Assembly (NCBI GenBank): GCA_009733775.1
Contig: WOGZ01000086.1
Location: forward strand, 51,187 to 115,186
Direction of reading: 5' to 3'
DNA from: Alectoria sarmentosa
Taxonomy: Eukaryota > Ascomycota > Lecanoromycetes > Lecanorales > Parmeliaceae
Length of the DNA: 64,000 bases
Below the pieces are notes generated by a model, which was given only the letters and a program-made list of their open reading frames with translations, was not told the origin of the DNA and did no database searches. Positions within the stretch are counted from its first letter, which is position 1; every line of letters begins with the position of its first letter. Positions 32,796 through 46,689 of the stretch are shown here, piece after piece. Made by a program: the position numbers and the translations under genes.

Positions 32796-35220
32796 ATGAA
32801 GTCGCGCATACCAAGCCTTCCTGTCCTTCTGTTGCTCCTGCAATATGGAGCTGTCGCCCAAAACTCACTTTGTACGCACTCACAACCCTATTGTTGTTTG
32901 TCACTAATAAAAGCTATTCAAAGCTCCAGCACCAATTGGTAACCTTTCGATTACCACTCCTACGACATCTGCAACGACATTGCCAACCATCACCGCATCT
33001 CCGTCATTGACTCAGGTTGGCAATCAGTCGTCAGATTGCAATCCATGCCAGATTATCGTCGCTTTCGAAGGTCTTTTCCGAATTTACTGGTATAGCTCTA
33101 CTCTAGGCTTGACCTTGGATACGGTTTCCGAGGCCATCACCAAATACAATAATACTGCAGTCACCAGTACTACCACCATCTATGGCAATCTTAATTCTGT
33201 CAACTCAAGCACAGTCACAGAAGCATCATCAATAGCGATGGCCGAAATCGACCCAGAACAAGGGAACGACTACGACATGGCGGATTTTTTCCTTGGAAAC
33301 GCTACGAACGGATTAGTGGATGGAGCCGTCTCCATACCATACCCTGTTCCTTACCTCGCTATCTCAGCCTTCCAATATTTGACCGCCACATCTGGGCTGC
33401 AGGGATGTCCAGCAGGATTTGATGAGGGGATTGGCCCCGGTGGGTGCAGCTGTATCATGGAGTCAGTTGCTGCGGTCCAGGTGGCTCAGTCTACAAACTC
33501 TTATGAGGTGGCTGCTTTTCCTGTGTCCCTGACTTCCACATTCTACCAAGTCTTGAACTCCCACCCTGTAGACAATGACCTCAGTGACATGCGTGGTGCG
33601 AATTTGGTAATCGGAACTTTCGACACCGCGTCTTTCTCGACCTTTTTGTCCTCCGCTTCAGCCTTCAAGTCATACCCAGCTCTCAGATCCTGCGCCATCT
33701 ATGTTAACTACAACGGGCCCCCTGCTCTCATGATTCCAGTTGCTGCGCTTACTACAACGATCAAAACAACAGTCGCAGGTGTAGGGCCGTATAACCCACC
33801 GACGCCAAAGCCTGTTGGCCCAATAAAACAAACAATTGCTCCTCAAACCGCTAGAGCTCCTTCGCCAACTCCAACAGTGCAGGTTGCGGAACCTCCTGCG
33901 CCGCCACCCAAAGTCTCGATCCCAATTCTGGCTGGAATCCCAACAGATTCGCCTTTTCATTTTGAAAGCCCGAACGTCCCGTCACCAAATTTTCCTGAAG
34001 CCCCGACCACTTCGCCTGGCACTCTTGCCGGCCCCGGTATCCTTCCGATTGTAAACCCTCCCGCCACGGCTGGGCTGCAAGCTCCAGCTCCGATAGCCAA
34101 ACCAGTACTCACATTCGCTGGATCAACCTATATCCCAGACGAGTCCTCAAATATTCAAATAGCCGGCCATACTCTGAAGCCTGGCTCGGCGGCCGTAGTC
34201 ATCGCCAACACCCCAATATCCCTAGCCCCAGGAGGTATGGCGGCCATCGTTGGCACAAGCACGCATGTTCTTGCCACCCTGGCATCCCCGGCTGTGCTGA
34301 CCTTCGCCGGATCTGTATACACTGCAGACGCATCTTCGAATATCGTGGTGGCCGGTTCGACCATGAAACCTGGAGGTGCCGCCATCGTCCTTTCTGGCAC
34401 CACGATCTCTCTAGCACCCGGAGGGGCAGCGGCTGTCGTGGGGACAAGCACAGAAATGCTCACCGGTGCCACGTCCATTGATGCAGCATCGACCCCAGTC
34501 CAGACAATACCAGCGCTGACGTTCGGTGGATCGACTTATCTAGCAGACCAAGCTTCCCGTTTCGTCATTGCTGGCCAAACCGTCACGCCTGGTGGCGTCA
34601 TCACAGTCTCTAGCACACCGATATCCATCGCTCCGGGTGTCGATTCGGCTGTGGTCGGCAGTAGCACCCAATCCCTCCTCAGCGCAGCTGTCACACCAAA
34701 ACCTGTTCTCACTTTCGGAGGCTCAACGTACATAGCCGGCGACTCTACCGATTTCGCTATCGATGGGCAAACTCTTACAAAGGGCGGGACCGTCAATGTT
34801 GGCGGAACTCAGATGTCACTAGATCAAGCTGGCACAAACGTAGTGATTGGCACCAGCACTCAAACGTTAGGTACTACGAGCGCGGTAGTGCAGAAACCTG
34901 TAATCAGTTTTGGTGGATCCATATACAGCGCGGACTCATCCTCTAATTTTATCGTTGGCAGTCAAACTTTGACGGAAGGTGGGGTCATTACCATAGAAGG
35001 CACGCCAGTTTCTTATGCAGCGGCTGGAACAGATGTTGTGGTGGGGTCGAGCACTGAAACCGTAGGATTGGGTGGATACATCATGAGCGGTCTTGGAGCT
35101 GGACCGTCGACCAGCGCACCAGTGCAGTTCACGGGTAGGGCAGTGAAAAAGAGCGCAGCTCCTTGGACCTTATGCTTGATATTGGGGATCTTGACAGCAG
35201 TGTACTTGAGAGGCCGATAG
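32796..35220 (+). CDS. Secreted or surface protein with five internal repeats
   Basis: Two exons (32796-32871 and 32924-35220) with a 52-nt intron holding a cactaat branch point give 790 aa. A signal peptide is clear (MKSRIPSLPVLLLLLQYGAVAQ). After a Thr/Ser-rich spacer there is a Cys-containing globular region (about 60-290), then a Pro/Ala-rich linker. Five repeats of about 65 residues follow (from about 419), each built on LTFGGSTY.AD.SS.F.I.GQTL.PGG.I.V.GT.ISLAPGG.AVVGTST. The C-terminus is hydrophobic (APWTLCLILGILTAVYL) and could be a GPI-anchor signal or membrane anchor. The repeat type is familiar from uncharacterised secreted proteins of Pezizomycotina. A cell-wall or adhesive role is inference. 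Confidence 0.82.
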
Positions 35221-37869
35221 TACACTTGACCCCCCTTATTTCGCCGTATATACATGTAATCTATGATGTTTTTTTTTTCATGGAATAACTGTCTCATCTA
35301 CCTTCGGAATGGTGGATTTGACACATACATCAAATTTGACACATACATCAAGCTCGCATCCAACGCACACAATATAACGAAAAGAATGCTGTACTATACA
35401 GCACCTGTGCCCGTCTCTCGGAACCTCACACACATTCCTCTTCCTTCACCAGTCCATCATCGCAGGCCACCATCTCCTCAATCTCATACACCTACACACG
35501 CTCGCGACCGAATCGCCACCTCCAAAGAGAGCGTACGTCCGCACCAACCGTCTCTCTACCCATACCACCAATTTTTTTCACCCACTTCGACACATCCACT
35601 TTCCCCCACAGCCTTCCAAAAAACCATTCCCCCCCCCCCCTTCCCCCACAACGTAACAATATCCTTACTCCTTGCCACCAATTCAAAAAGCTCCCCACGG
35701 TTTCCACATCCGCAAAAAAACAAAACGCTGCCCCCTACCTGCCAGGATACCGCTAGATTCTGCAAGAAGCAACCAATTACGCGGCGGTAAGGACGACTGA
35801 GAATATTCCTAGGACAATGTGCATGTGTCTGCGAGAATGGGGGAACCTGGTGGGATTGGCGTTGGAGATTTATTTATTGGTAAGGATGGGGGGGAAGCGA
35901 TGGAGGAGAGATGAACGGGGGGGGGGAAAAGGGAAAGCGGTAAGGTGAGTTTGGTATTTGTCTTGTCTGGTTATCGCAAGAGATGATATCGGAGCTGTGG
36001 AGTGAGACTCTGGCGATAATAGGAAGTGCAGCGTTGAACCGCGCTGAAATTCTTTGGGATACTGTTTAGAGAGTTGGATTATGGTCTTTTGTCACATACA
36101 TCAAAGAAAGGATCCCTCTATCAGAAAAATTCGTCATTCGGTCCTTGCTACACTTACTTAAGCCGCCGATCAATCAATCACCACTGCGAGCTTCTCACTG
36201 GATAGGCCACCTATCTAAGGGAGATCTCAAGCATAAGCGAGTTCGCTAGACCACTATTGGCACATCGCCATGAATTGACCCCCTCTTATCCGGCCAAGTT
36301 TTCCAAGGCTTTCTTCCCATTTTTTTTTCTCAGTCAGTCAGTCAGTCCTCTGCAGAGAGCGTACTTGCCTTATCCGAATTCCGTAATTTTGAGCCGTTGA
36401 GAGGTTTCTAAGCTTCTTGGGAACTGGATTCGGATCGTTGTGGCGAGGCGTCATGCCGGCGTTGATACTTAGGAGACTGGGACCTGCTTTCAATATCTTC
36501 TCTCTCTTTCTTTGGCGTGACATTTTGTCATCAGATATCGTGGAGTGGTATTTTATTCGGGATTCAGGTCTGCTGATGTTGTCAGCACACTCTTGCTTCC
36601 TGGCGGAGGTGCAATTTGAGTACTGACCGTTTTGAGGACTCAGGCTGCGGCGAGTCCTTGCTCGTTTCCAGCTCCTTATCTAAAAAAATAAAGATACCAT
36701 TCTGAGGACAGTGTTGTCCAGATCCGAGATATTTCAGGAAAAATATCACTAATACGTGTTTCACCTCCGTTAAAGCTAGCGGAATTGGAACCTGCCGTCT
36801 GTATAGGAAAATGAAAGCTCCCCACCTCATTCGACGCTCCATGTTCTTCCACGCCTACAGTCTCCGCAGTGCTTTGCGGAAACACGGCTCCGGGGGTCCG
36901 TGAATTGATTTCCTAATAGCGTTGAATTTCAAGTGATTAAGGCATTGATGAGCATGCTTTTTTCATAAAGGGGGATCTAGGGCGCGGAGAGGTGAATTGC
37001 GGCGGTATCGCTCTGGATTTCCCCCTAACATCCGGGATACTGCCAGTCGCAGACATTTGTCTGCCTAGAGATGATCCGACATATTAGCCAAGACACGCAT
37101 TTCATCGGCGCTATAATTTAGAAAGCCGGCGCAATTCTTCAAGAGACAATCGCTCATTGCAAAGTAGTGACGGGGCCGTATAATACCTGCCCTACTAAAC
37201 TCGGGAAAATGTAAGGCCTCCCCGTGGGATTCCCTAAGACGCCGCTCGAATAGCATCTGCCTTGTAAGAAGGAATGGTTGCGGCCAATGTTGGTCTTGTA
37301 GGGTATGGGATTTTGGATGATTTCAAGTAGAAAACCGATTGGACGGTCCACGAGGTCGAGTGGGATCTGATAGGCCTTAGTCTTGGGGTTATTATTGTTA
37401 TGGATATGTTGTCTTGAAAAGAATTTACTATCACTTTTCTGCTCGTTTGCGGTATGGCGTCCTCCGGATTTACTAAACGAGTCAGGTCTACGTGGTCTGC
37501 TCTGACCGAGGCAATGGAGACGTGAGGTTTAGCCATGAATGTCGTTGTATTATGGAATTCGGTTGGTACGTCTCGATCGTGTTGAGTTTTCGAAATGAAG
37601 CTAGTGAAAATGGAGGCTTGGGCAAGGTATTCGGGGTTCATGCGATGTGATTGGCATACCCAATGCTAGAAGCTTGAACTTCCAATGTTTTGAAAGCTTC
37701 ATGATGTGACCAGCTGACAAGTAGGTACAAGTCCTTTTCGTCTTTACAAACCATATCCTACCTTAGACAACCTTCACATCATCCATCAGCGAGCTCAACA
37801 TTCGCTGTCCGTATCAAATCGACTACCCGAAGCTAGGCCATACAGTATTGCCTGCGGGTAGAGCCTTGC
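35221..37869. other. Gene-poor interval
   Basis: No confident gene. There is a short direct duplication of tcaaatttgacacataca at about 35320-35350, an 11-nt C run near 35630 and a G run near 35919. A minus-strand ORF at 37234-37641 (135 aa, real ATG, coding-like composition) might be an exon of an unrecognised gene; I could not extend it. The 3' end of the first F-box-like gene bounds the interval. Confidence 0.4.
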
Positions 37870-38800
37870 TCAGATGCTCTCAGCCGCCTGAAGAGGCGGA
37901 ATCCAATTCTTATTTCTCTTCGCTACTTGTGTCGCATACAGAATATCCTGTCCCAACCACGAAAACACGTTGATGGTTCGAATGTGACCAAGTTCGTTCA
38001 CAAAGCGCATTATGTTTGGCGTACCATCTCCCATGAACAGCTCAAGCAAGCGAAGCCCTTTGGCATGTTGAAGCGCTTTGAGAAGCTTGCCATCTAGTAA
38101 GGCTTCCCCCATGGGCTTGTTGATCATTACCTCCAAGCGAGTCAAGTATTCGTGCGCTGGAGTGTGAAACACGAGCAATTCGAAACACTCCAAAGGCAAT
38201 CGAAGTGGATGAGCCGGATCGATGTTGTTGTTAAGAATCTTCCAGCGGGTGCTCAGGTTACTGGTAGCCTAGAAGCGTGAGTTGATATGCGACGCATATC
38301 TTGAGACGCTTATTGTGTGCACAAAGTCGCAATCGTACAGGCAGCTCGCGGAGATTCTGAACCACCGACAGCCGTAGAGAACTTGCAAAGCGATCTTGGA
38401 GAGATGCTTGGAGACACGTGAGATACTTAAGCTTCCAGGTTGGATCCCAGACGTATTGGGGCCATAGAAGTCGTATCCAATGGCAATTCGTCCTCGATTC
38501 GGGATCAGATACTTGACAATCTTTAATTGGAGTTCCGTGGGCAGGCTCGTAAGCCGATCTGTGCCTGAAGGTCTATTAGTAACGCCTTTTTCGCTGAGTT
38601 TTGAGCTCCTCACTTAATACACCAGCAACTCGGTCGTCTGCAACTACATCATAAAACGTCTTGGCTGCCTTGAGCAGCCTTTGATCTTGAACATACGCAA
38701 CGTGAGACGCGTAGACGACTTCGACCGTCTCATCTTCCCGAGCCTTGACTTGTGGTGCCGCATTTACTGATGTTCCGCCCTCGTTGACCCAGCGACTCAT
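37870..38800 (-). CDS. F-box-like protein, family member 1
   Basis: Three exons: 38800-38614, 38564-38323 (or 38308) and 38268-37870, about 275 aa. The first intron is 49 nt with a perfect ttactaat branch point. The F-box core is LTSLPTELQLKIVKYLI ... SLSISRVSKHLSKIALQVLYG. F-box proteins normally bind Skp1 and recruit targets to SCF ubiquitin ligases. The C-terminal exon shares ELGHIRTI and AKRNKNWIPP with the three downstream paralogues. Unlike them, this copy has a 62-residue N-terminal exon (MSRWVNEGG...) rather than a three-codon one, while the phase-1 intron position before the F-box is conserved. The second donor is ambiguous: gtgcac (54-nt intron) or gtctca (39-nt). Confidence 0.65.
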
Positions 38801-39462
38801 AGTGAACGAAGGTTCTGGAGCTGCTTGTGATAGTGATGAGAGTAGTGCTTGCTTGTGAATGATAATGATTGCATTTACATGATGCTGGCTGAGTTTTGAT
38901 GACAAGCAGGTTGAGGTGAAGATGTGAAAAGCAGTCGAAGTGAGGGTTGAACGTTACCGAAGTGACAATTGAATTCAGTAACTTCACCAAGAAACTAGCG
39001 CCGAGTCCAACTCACTTCCAATACGAAGCGACCCTATGAAATAAAATTGGGCAGCCATGTTAGCAACTCCTCTCATCACAGCCATTCTGTGTCCACCAAA
39101 TGCCTACCCTCAGCCTCCGTCCATATTCCTTAACAATGCTCTTGCTCACAAGACAACGAGAATGGCATTTACATTGAACAGCGCAAGATTTTCTGAGTCA
39201 TCAATCCTGACGAATCAGCGGGCCAGCGGCTTTTAAAGGAACTGAACCAAACGCCTCCAAGTGCTTTGCCTGTAATGACCACTGGCTCTTTCGAAGATTT
39301 GGGCAGTTGAAAGTTGAAACGCGGGCCTTGAGGGCGCTTATTCGTCAGTTGGAGAAGCAGGAACCGAAGATTGCAACTGCTTGTCGGTATACCTAACAAT
39401 CCGAGAGACTGTTGTAGGTCGGCTTCTGGCCTTCAAAGACACCACTCTGACCGGACATTATT

Positions 39463-39531
39463 CTTGCGAGGATGGTAATTGCCTCGCTTGATTCGCCTAT
39501 GGAATACGTCACAAGTGGAGCATGTGGGTCC
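39463..39531 (+). repeat. Flanking repeat X, left copy
   Basis: Begins ttgcgaggatggtaatt and ends catgtgggtcc. The same sequence, with a few substitutions and a small indel, occurs in the same orientation at 54362-54439, on the other side of the AT-rich block. Confidence 0.8.
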
Positions 39532-39929
39532 GGGGAGGTACCCCTGAGTTGACCGACATTTGGTATGGAATTCCTAGGAATCTGGTGGAAGCATGGGGCC
39601 GATCCTCGTGTACTTAGCTGGTCCATGCCCGCGTGTATGGTTTCCTTCTTTATGTTTTTCATGGTAATCATAATCAATCATTTATGAACCCTAGCCCTAC
39701 TGTCGGCCTATAGTTATTCCACTGCGTACTCTGTTCCTAACAACAATTATGACAGGCTTCCTGGCTCCGCAAATTCAGATGAGTCCCACATGGCCTTGTC
39801 CATAGTAACGAAATTACGTTTTATTCATTTATTGATTCATCCACGTTTAGTGCTTGCATGCTCAATTGTACATGCCACACACACAAATGAGGGTATACAA
39901 ATGACGTAAATAGTGGTTGGGCCACCCCA

Positions 39930-39943
39930 ACGCCAGGGCTAGT
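39930..39943 (+). repeat. Flanking 14-mer Y, left copy
   Basis: ACGCCAGGGCTAGT, identical to 54338-54351 in the same orientation. Confidence 0.7.
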
Positions 39944-39978
39944 GTGTGTGTGTAATTCCTACGTCGGAGGGGCGCCCC

Positions 39979-39997
39979 CATAGCCTTATAGGCTATG
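39979..39997. repeat. Perfect hairpin at the left edge of the AT-rich block
   Basis: CATAGCC, a ttata loop, then GGCTATG: a 7-bp perfect stem. It is directly preceded by the palindrome GGGGCGCCCC (39969-39978). The pair lies about 80 bp before the composition change. Confidence 0.6.
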
Positions 39998-41904
39998 ATG
40001 GGACCGTTTTTCCCCATTCGGTCTCTTCGGTCATGTTCGATTAAATACATATATGTTACTAAAGCGCCCTCAAGCATAATTTAAACAAAACAAATAAATG
40101 TATAAAACAAATCGAATAAATATAATTTAATTTTTATAATTCTATTAAATCGTTTTTATAGCTTTTTTATCAATTACAATTTAATAAATTAACTTTTTCT
40201 TTATATAATCGTTTAAAAAAACATCGTCTTACGCTTTATTTCTTAAAATAATTATTAATTCGATTTTATTTTTGAATTAAAGTTCGTCTCAAATAAATGT
40301 TTGTTTCGATAACGATTCGTAAAATTATATAAATATTAATTCGTCGAATAATTGTTTCATTATAATATTTTTTCGATATTAATAATCGTTATAATAATAT
40401 TTATTATATTTTTAACTCTCATATTTAACGATCTTAATAATTTATTATCGAAGTTAATACTTTTTATAATTTAATTTAAGATCTTTAAAAATTTTATTTT
40501 TTTATACATCTTCGTTTTCGTTTTATTTCACGATTCAAATTGAAATTAATATATCACGTCGTTATATTCATATTTTATAATTAAAATTAATTATTTTATT
40601 CGTCGTTTTTTAATTATAATCATTTATGAAATTGATTCGAATAAAGAATTTATATAATTATGTGAGATTTAATTAATAAAATTCTCGAATTGATTTTTAT
40701 CGTGAGAGACTCGATTTTAAAGAAAATCATTATATATAAAAACGTATTAATCGTTATAATTTTTGTCTCTTACGAATGCGATGATCGTAAATTTCATTTG
40801 ATTCGATTTTTCGATATTGAATTCCCCGAAGCGTTTTATCATTAATGTGAAATAATTATGATTTTGTGTGAGAAATAACGCGTTTTAAAGATTCTTTATC
40901 GTGTCGTTATATTTATTTTCGAAATATTTATTAAAATAATTAATTATTCTCGAATGTATTTTTGTCTTCGTTTTTATTTAAGAGTTTTAAAAATAATGAA
41001 TCGCCGTTTTTAATATAATTATGATGATAAATTTTTCGAAGCTAAGCATTTTATATAATAATTCGAGATTTAAAATCGATATCGATAATTGAAATATATG
41101 TTTCGTAATATATAAATTCGATAAAAGGATTTTAACCTCGCGTTTCATTTATTTTATTTAATGATTTTTAATTCTTTCGTTAATCGAATATTTCGTTAAT
41201 ATGATAATTATTTAAATTTAAATTATTGAATTATTTACGAACAAATTAACTTTAAGCTTTTTATTCGAGAATATTAAAATTGTATATGTGATTTATAATG
41301 ATCGATTTTTTGATGAATTTTGAAATTTCTTTAATTTATAATGTTAACTTTAATTTAAGTTTTTTTCTTTCGAAATTCTCTTAAAGATTCGTTTCTCATT
41401 AATTTTTTTAAAAACGAAACATTTTTAAAATCGCGATTAATAAATTCGAGTTAATTAAAAATTTCAATTCGTTAATAATAATGCGATGGGAAATGTATTT
41501 TCGATGATATTTATTTAAAATCTTCGAGAATTGAGATGTCGCTGAAAGGCATAATAAACGATTAATTATTATTATATATTAACACTTATCAAAATATTAA
41601 TCGAATAATTTAACGAAATCGAAATATAACGAATTTTAACGAAAGACGCGAAATAATAATAATCGATTAATAATATTAATAACAATTTATAAATAAATGA
41701 ATTAAATGTTCTTTATTCGAGAATATCGAAAAAATAAAAAATAAATAACGTCGAAGGATTAAACTTTAATTTATAATTCTATAAATATATATTATTATTT
41801 ATTATATTTTTTGATATATAAATTATAAATTATCTTGATATAAAATTATTTTATACGATGTTTTATAAATAAGTGTTAGAGCGTAATCGCTTTAATAGTT
41901 TATA

Positions 41905-41995
41905 ATGAGGGTATAGCAGGCCCTTATAGGGTCAAATAGGGCGTATCGACCATAAAGCGCGATACCCTCGATTCTTTTGACCTATAATCCAGTGA
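41905..41995. other. Higher-GC island inside the AT-rich block
   Basis: About 90 bp (gagggtatagcaggccctta ... to cctataatccagtgatag) that lacks the AT bias of its surroundings. It contains repeated gggt/gggc words. It may be an element boundary or unique sequence that escaped RIP. Confidence 0.6.
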
Positions 41996-42095
41996 TAGTC
42001 GAATCATTTTCACAATAAGATCAAATTTTAATTTTGTTGAAAATTTTCAACGTTTGTGTTTTTATCATAAATTTTATTATCTTTTTTATTATTTT

Positions 42096-42300
42096 CTGTT
42101 ATGAGCGTATTTTACTTTCTTTAATATATTATTTAACTTTATTCGATTTAGCGTAATTTAAAAACTTACATATAAGTCTCTTTTTTTTATATATAATTTT
42201 CTAAACTTATTATTCTCGTTATATACACTTATATAATTTTAAATTTTATATTAATTTTAACATTATAATAAGTCTTTTTCGTACACTCGACGAAGAAAAA
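42096..42300 (+). repeat. LTR-like relic repeat, copy 1
   Basis: Shares with 43255-43540 and 47985-48240 the strings aaacttattattctcgttat and tttatattaattttaacatt, in the same order and orientation. Confidence 0.6.
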
Positions 42301-43254
42301 TTTATACGATTTAAACGAATGTGACGATTTTATAATCGATCGCACTTAAAAATAGCGAAGTTTATTATTATTATGAGAGATATAGATATTAAATCACTCA
42401 AAACGACCTAGAAATTCCGATATTTATCTCTTACACACACGATTTATTCTCGCACATTCGAATTAGCGAACGAATAATTTAAAAGAAACGCGTTGGCAGA
42501 GGCTTTGTCAAGATATTAACTTGAAATCAAAATATCATGATTGAGATCAAGATAGAAACTTGAAACATCGTATCTTTAAGTTTAATCACTATACGATAAT
42601 TGAATTTCAAAAAGCTCGTATCGAAATAGCGAAATCGTTTTTAAATAGTAAAAGGATAAAGAATCACTAAAACATTTATATTATAAACGAATTAAAAAAA
42701 AGCTAACGAAATAACATCTTTTATTAATAATAAGTTTGTTATAATAATAACGAACATAAATTCGAAACGATCATATACGATTTCTTTACTGAGCATATCA
42801 ATTTCTTATAGTAAATTTACTATTAAACGATATAACACATTTCGATTTTATACAAATTATTTGATGGCAAAAGTATAAAAGACATAAGATTATGATATAG
42901 TGAAACTCTTAAATTAAATTATCAGCAGATGTTGAAGAATAATAACATATATGTATACGATAAATATTTTATATAAAAGCTTGAAAAAGGACTTGAAGAA
43001 GGAATTAAAGAGCGACAATAACACGAATATCTTAAATCACATATAGTTAACGCAATTAAACCAGTATACGATTCAATAAAATATCGAATATGTTGTTTTT
43101 AAACGATTTGAATTCATTCAAACTCGATGCTGCGATCACATTACGAATAATCTTCTTCGATTTAAATAAATAAAGATTATAAATTCTGAACGCATCCGTC
43201 TTCGGCTCAGATAGATAAGGATTATGTATTTTAAAGACATAAAATAAGCGATAA

Positions 43255-43540
43255 ATGTACGTTTTCTGAGTTTATAGCGCTGAAGATCATCGCTATTAAA
43301 AGAGAGAAATAATGTTACGAGCGTACTTTATATAACATTTCTTTAATACTCTTTTATGTTATAACATCGATTATGCCTCATTGAATTTAGCGCAGACACT
43401 ATTATTTATATATAACGATTCTCTTTTTTATATAATTCGATAAACTTATTATTCTCGTTATATACACTTATATAATCTTAAACTTTATATTAATTTTAAC
43501 ATTATAATAAGTCTTCTTCGTATTTTCGACGAAAAAAATA
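43255..43540 (+). repeat. LTR-like relic repeat, copy 2
   Basis: Shares a longer segment with the 47985-48240 copy, from gagtttatagcgctgaagat through gttacgagcgtacttta to the common aaacttattattctcg core. The spacing of about 4.7 kb would suit an LTR retrotransposon with this as its left LTR. Confidence 0.55.
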
Positions 43541-46500
43541 TATAAGTTTTTTACTTGCTCGAAACAAGCGACCGAGTTTAATAAAAAATACGCTGAGTCT
43601 TTTTATTATACAAACACCCCACATTCAAGAAATATTTATATCGCAATTTACATCGTTCGAAAGAACATATATCACACTATTTAGATTTTCAACGACAATT
43701 CAATTCATCAAAAAACGAATTCTATATCGTCTTTTAAAGATAATCTTCTTCGCTTCGCGCTATCAAGTTTTCTCGTAAAAAATCGACGACAATATAACAA
43801 AAACTTATTATATACGTGACGAAATTAAAAAAACATTATTTAAATAATACGATGTTTTCACGATAACTTAATAAATAAACAAACGATTAAATAACATTCT
43901 TTCACATTTTAGGCATCAAAATCGAATTTCTTTATTATATAAGAAATTGTTAAACATTTTAACTTAATATTATAATCGTTACTTATATTATAATAACATT
44001 TACCTTCGCCGCAAAAAGCAAAACGTCTCATAAATCTAATTTAATAAAACTCACTTTTATTAAAAAATCTATTCGAGAAATTTATTTTTAACACTTTATT
44101 CGAAAATATCGAAATTCTTATATAATAATATATTATAACTTCTTTTTAATTAAATTTTACATTAATATTAAAATACGTTTCTTTATAACGTCAATTATTT
44201 ATATATCATAATTAATTTTATTTTATATACGAAAATTTATATATTCGTTATTCGTTTTTTAACTCGTCACGATTACGCATATCATAAATATAACGCTTTT
44301 TATCTACTAAAAATCTTTATTAACGATTTCAAAAAAATCAATCGAAGAGATAGTTTATAAATTAAAAATTATAAAATTAAAAATTATATAATAGCTTTAC
44401 ATCTTCTTCTTTACTTTCGCTACGAGATTTTAAAACGTTAAAAATACATCGATCTTTCAAAATAACACATAAATTATTTTTATCATAAACGTCATTTAAA
44501 TTTAAACAATTACTTAAATTTATACTCAATTTTAGATTATTAAATTCGTCTATTTTTAATAATATCGATAAATCAAAATTCGAGAATTAAAAGCTACGAA
44601 TTTAAGATAAGCTTTTTTTTAATAAGAATTATTACTTTATTAACGCATTTTAAATCAATTATATTATATCACGATTTATTAAAAAAGTAAACGAGTACAC
44701 GATATTCAAACGTCGAAATTTTACGATTATTATAAACTTTTACACTATTACTAAAAACGTTTTAAATTAATTTAACGATTTTTATAAAATATTATTATAT
44801 TTTTTATAAAAGGCAAATGCTTATATTTATAAAAAACTTAAACAAAAATTCAAACAATTATTTTCGAAGTTTTATACAAAATTTATAAAATATGTCGTTA
44901 AAAATATATCGAAACGTTAATTAATAAAATGTTTAAAAAATAATATTATTAAACAATTATGAAAAACATATATAATAATAAGCATCGAACGAGATTGAAT
45001 ATTTTCACAATATAAAAAATATTTAACACGCGTTAATTTTTATTAACGACTTAATGTAAAAAAAAAAATCATTAAAAAGACGAATATATTCGCTAAATAA
45101 TACGCTAAAACAAAACTTGAAATTATATATAAAAATCGTGATAAATACATTATTATTTCTCGCCCTGATTTAAAAGAATATCGACGTTGAAAAAATCTTA
45201 AAACGTTAACAAAGCCGTGAAAATTGCTTCGCAGTCAAGAGCAAAATCATATATTAATCAAATTTACTAACATTTAATCTCGTTGAAAAATCTAATATCG
45301 TTAAAATAGTATACGATTTATCTTCGAAAACTTAAATTCGTGATCTTTAATAGCTATTATATATCAACATTAATAATAAAAAAGATACGATATTAATTAG
45401 TATACGATTTGATAAAATCTCGAATATCTTATTTTTGAACGATTTGATCATAAAATCGATCGCTTATAAATTTATTACTCAGCAATAGCGTTATATAAAA
45501 TCTATTAAACATGACGCCTTTACTGATATATGTATAAACGATGCTCGAACGCATATTATATCGTCAATTGACCTCGTTATCGCCATCAAAATAACTGCGC
45601 GATATCGTATATATAATATTTCTGCGAAGAAAAACATAAATACTTCAACAAAATATAAACGATGTTCGAATAAAGTTTAACGTTTGCGACTCGAATTTAA
45701 CTAAATTAATTAAATCGCATTATTTGACGATTTCTTCTCTGCTCGAAAATTAAATTTTATATATTCAATAACGTGATCTTCAGTCACGCTATAATAGCGA
45801 ATTATACATTTAAACTTTTATTCGAATATTTCACTCGAAAGAACATTATTTAAAATATTTAAATTTTTAACGATATCTCGATCGAATAAAAAACGAGTTT
45901 TTTAAATCTTCGTAAAGATATTTTTCTTCGCTTCGCTTCTTCGCAATAATTTGATAACGAAATAATTTATCACTTTATCGAATTACATTTATTCGAAAAA
46001 TCATATTTTATGCTTTACACTTTCTTTATAATGAATTAAACGATTAAAAAATAACGTTATTATCGCTTTTGAAAGAAACAATATCGCGAAATTTACAATA
46101 AAGCCTTTATTAAAATCTCAACATCACATTAAAATACATTAAATTTTCACACTTGAAAATCAAAAAGAAACACTTAATAATAACTTGTTATTTTTTTAAA
46201 TAAAATTCTTACTCTTATTTTAATATAACACGTTAAAAGAAAAAAAGTGCTATTGTTACATTTATTTTATAAAGAAATTATGTTTTATAAAAAGTTATTA
46301 TTTTTCTTTTTTTAAAGTCGTTTTCACAATATTAAATTATTAAAAATCTCTTTAATATTGCTTTATTATATTCGAAAATCTTTTCACATTAATCTTTTAA
46401 CTAAGTTATTAATATATTACATTATATCAATTATAACTATCACTCGCTTTATATACGAGAAACGTTTAACTACTTTTATTTTATAATTATATGTCTCACT

Positions 46501-46689
46501 CACATCATAATTTAAAAATCTCATTATAGCTAAATTTAAACATACTTCATTTTAAAAAGATTTTAATTATAATTAAATGATCATATGCGATATATTCTTT
46601 TACAATTATTGTGAGAAAATATTCGACTTTCAAAAAACAATTTTTTTAATCATATTCGCAATAAAAAGTGTTAACAATCTCTCACTAAG

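Larger units (their letters stand above)
38801..40077. other. Left flank of the AT-rich block
   Basis: No intact gene. At 39170-39400 the plus strand has coding-like fragments (VINPDESAGQRLLKEL... then LKVETRALRALIRQLEKQ) interrupted by a stop and a frame shift, which may be a pseudogene remnant. The segment 39463-39531 and the 14-mer at 39930-39943 recur on the far side of the AT-rich block. A perfect hairpin lies at 39979-39997. Confidence 0.4.
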
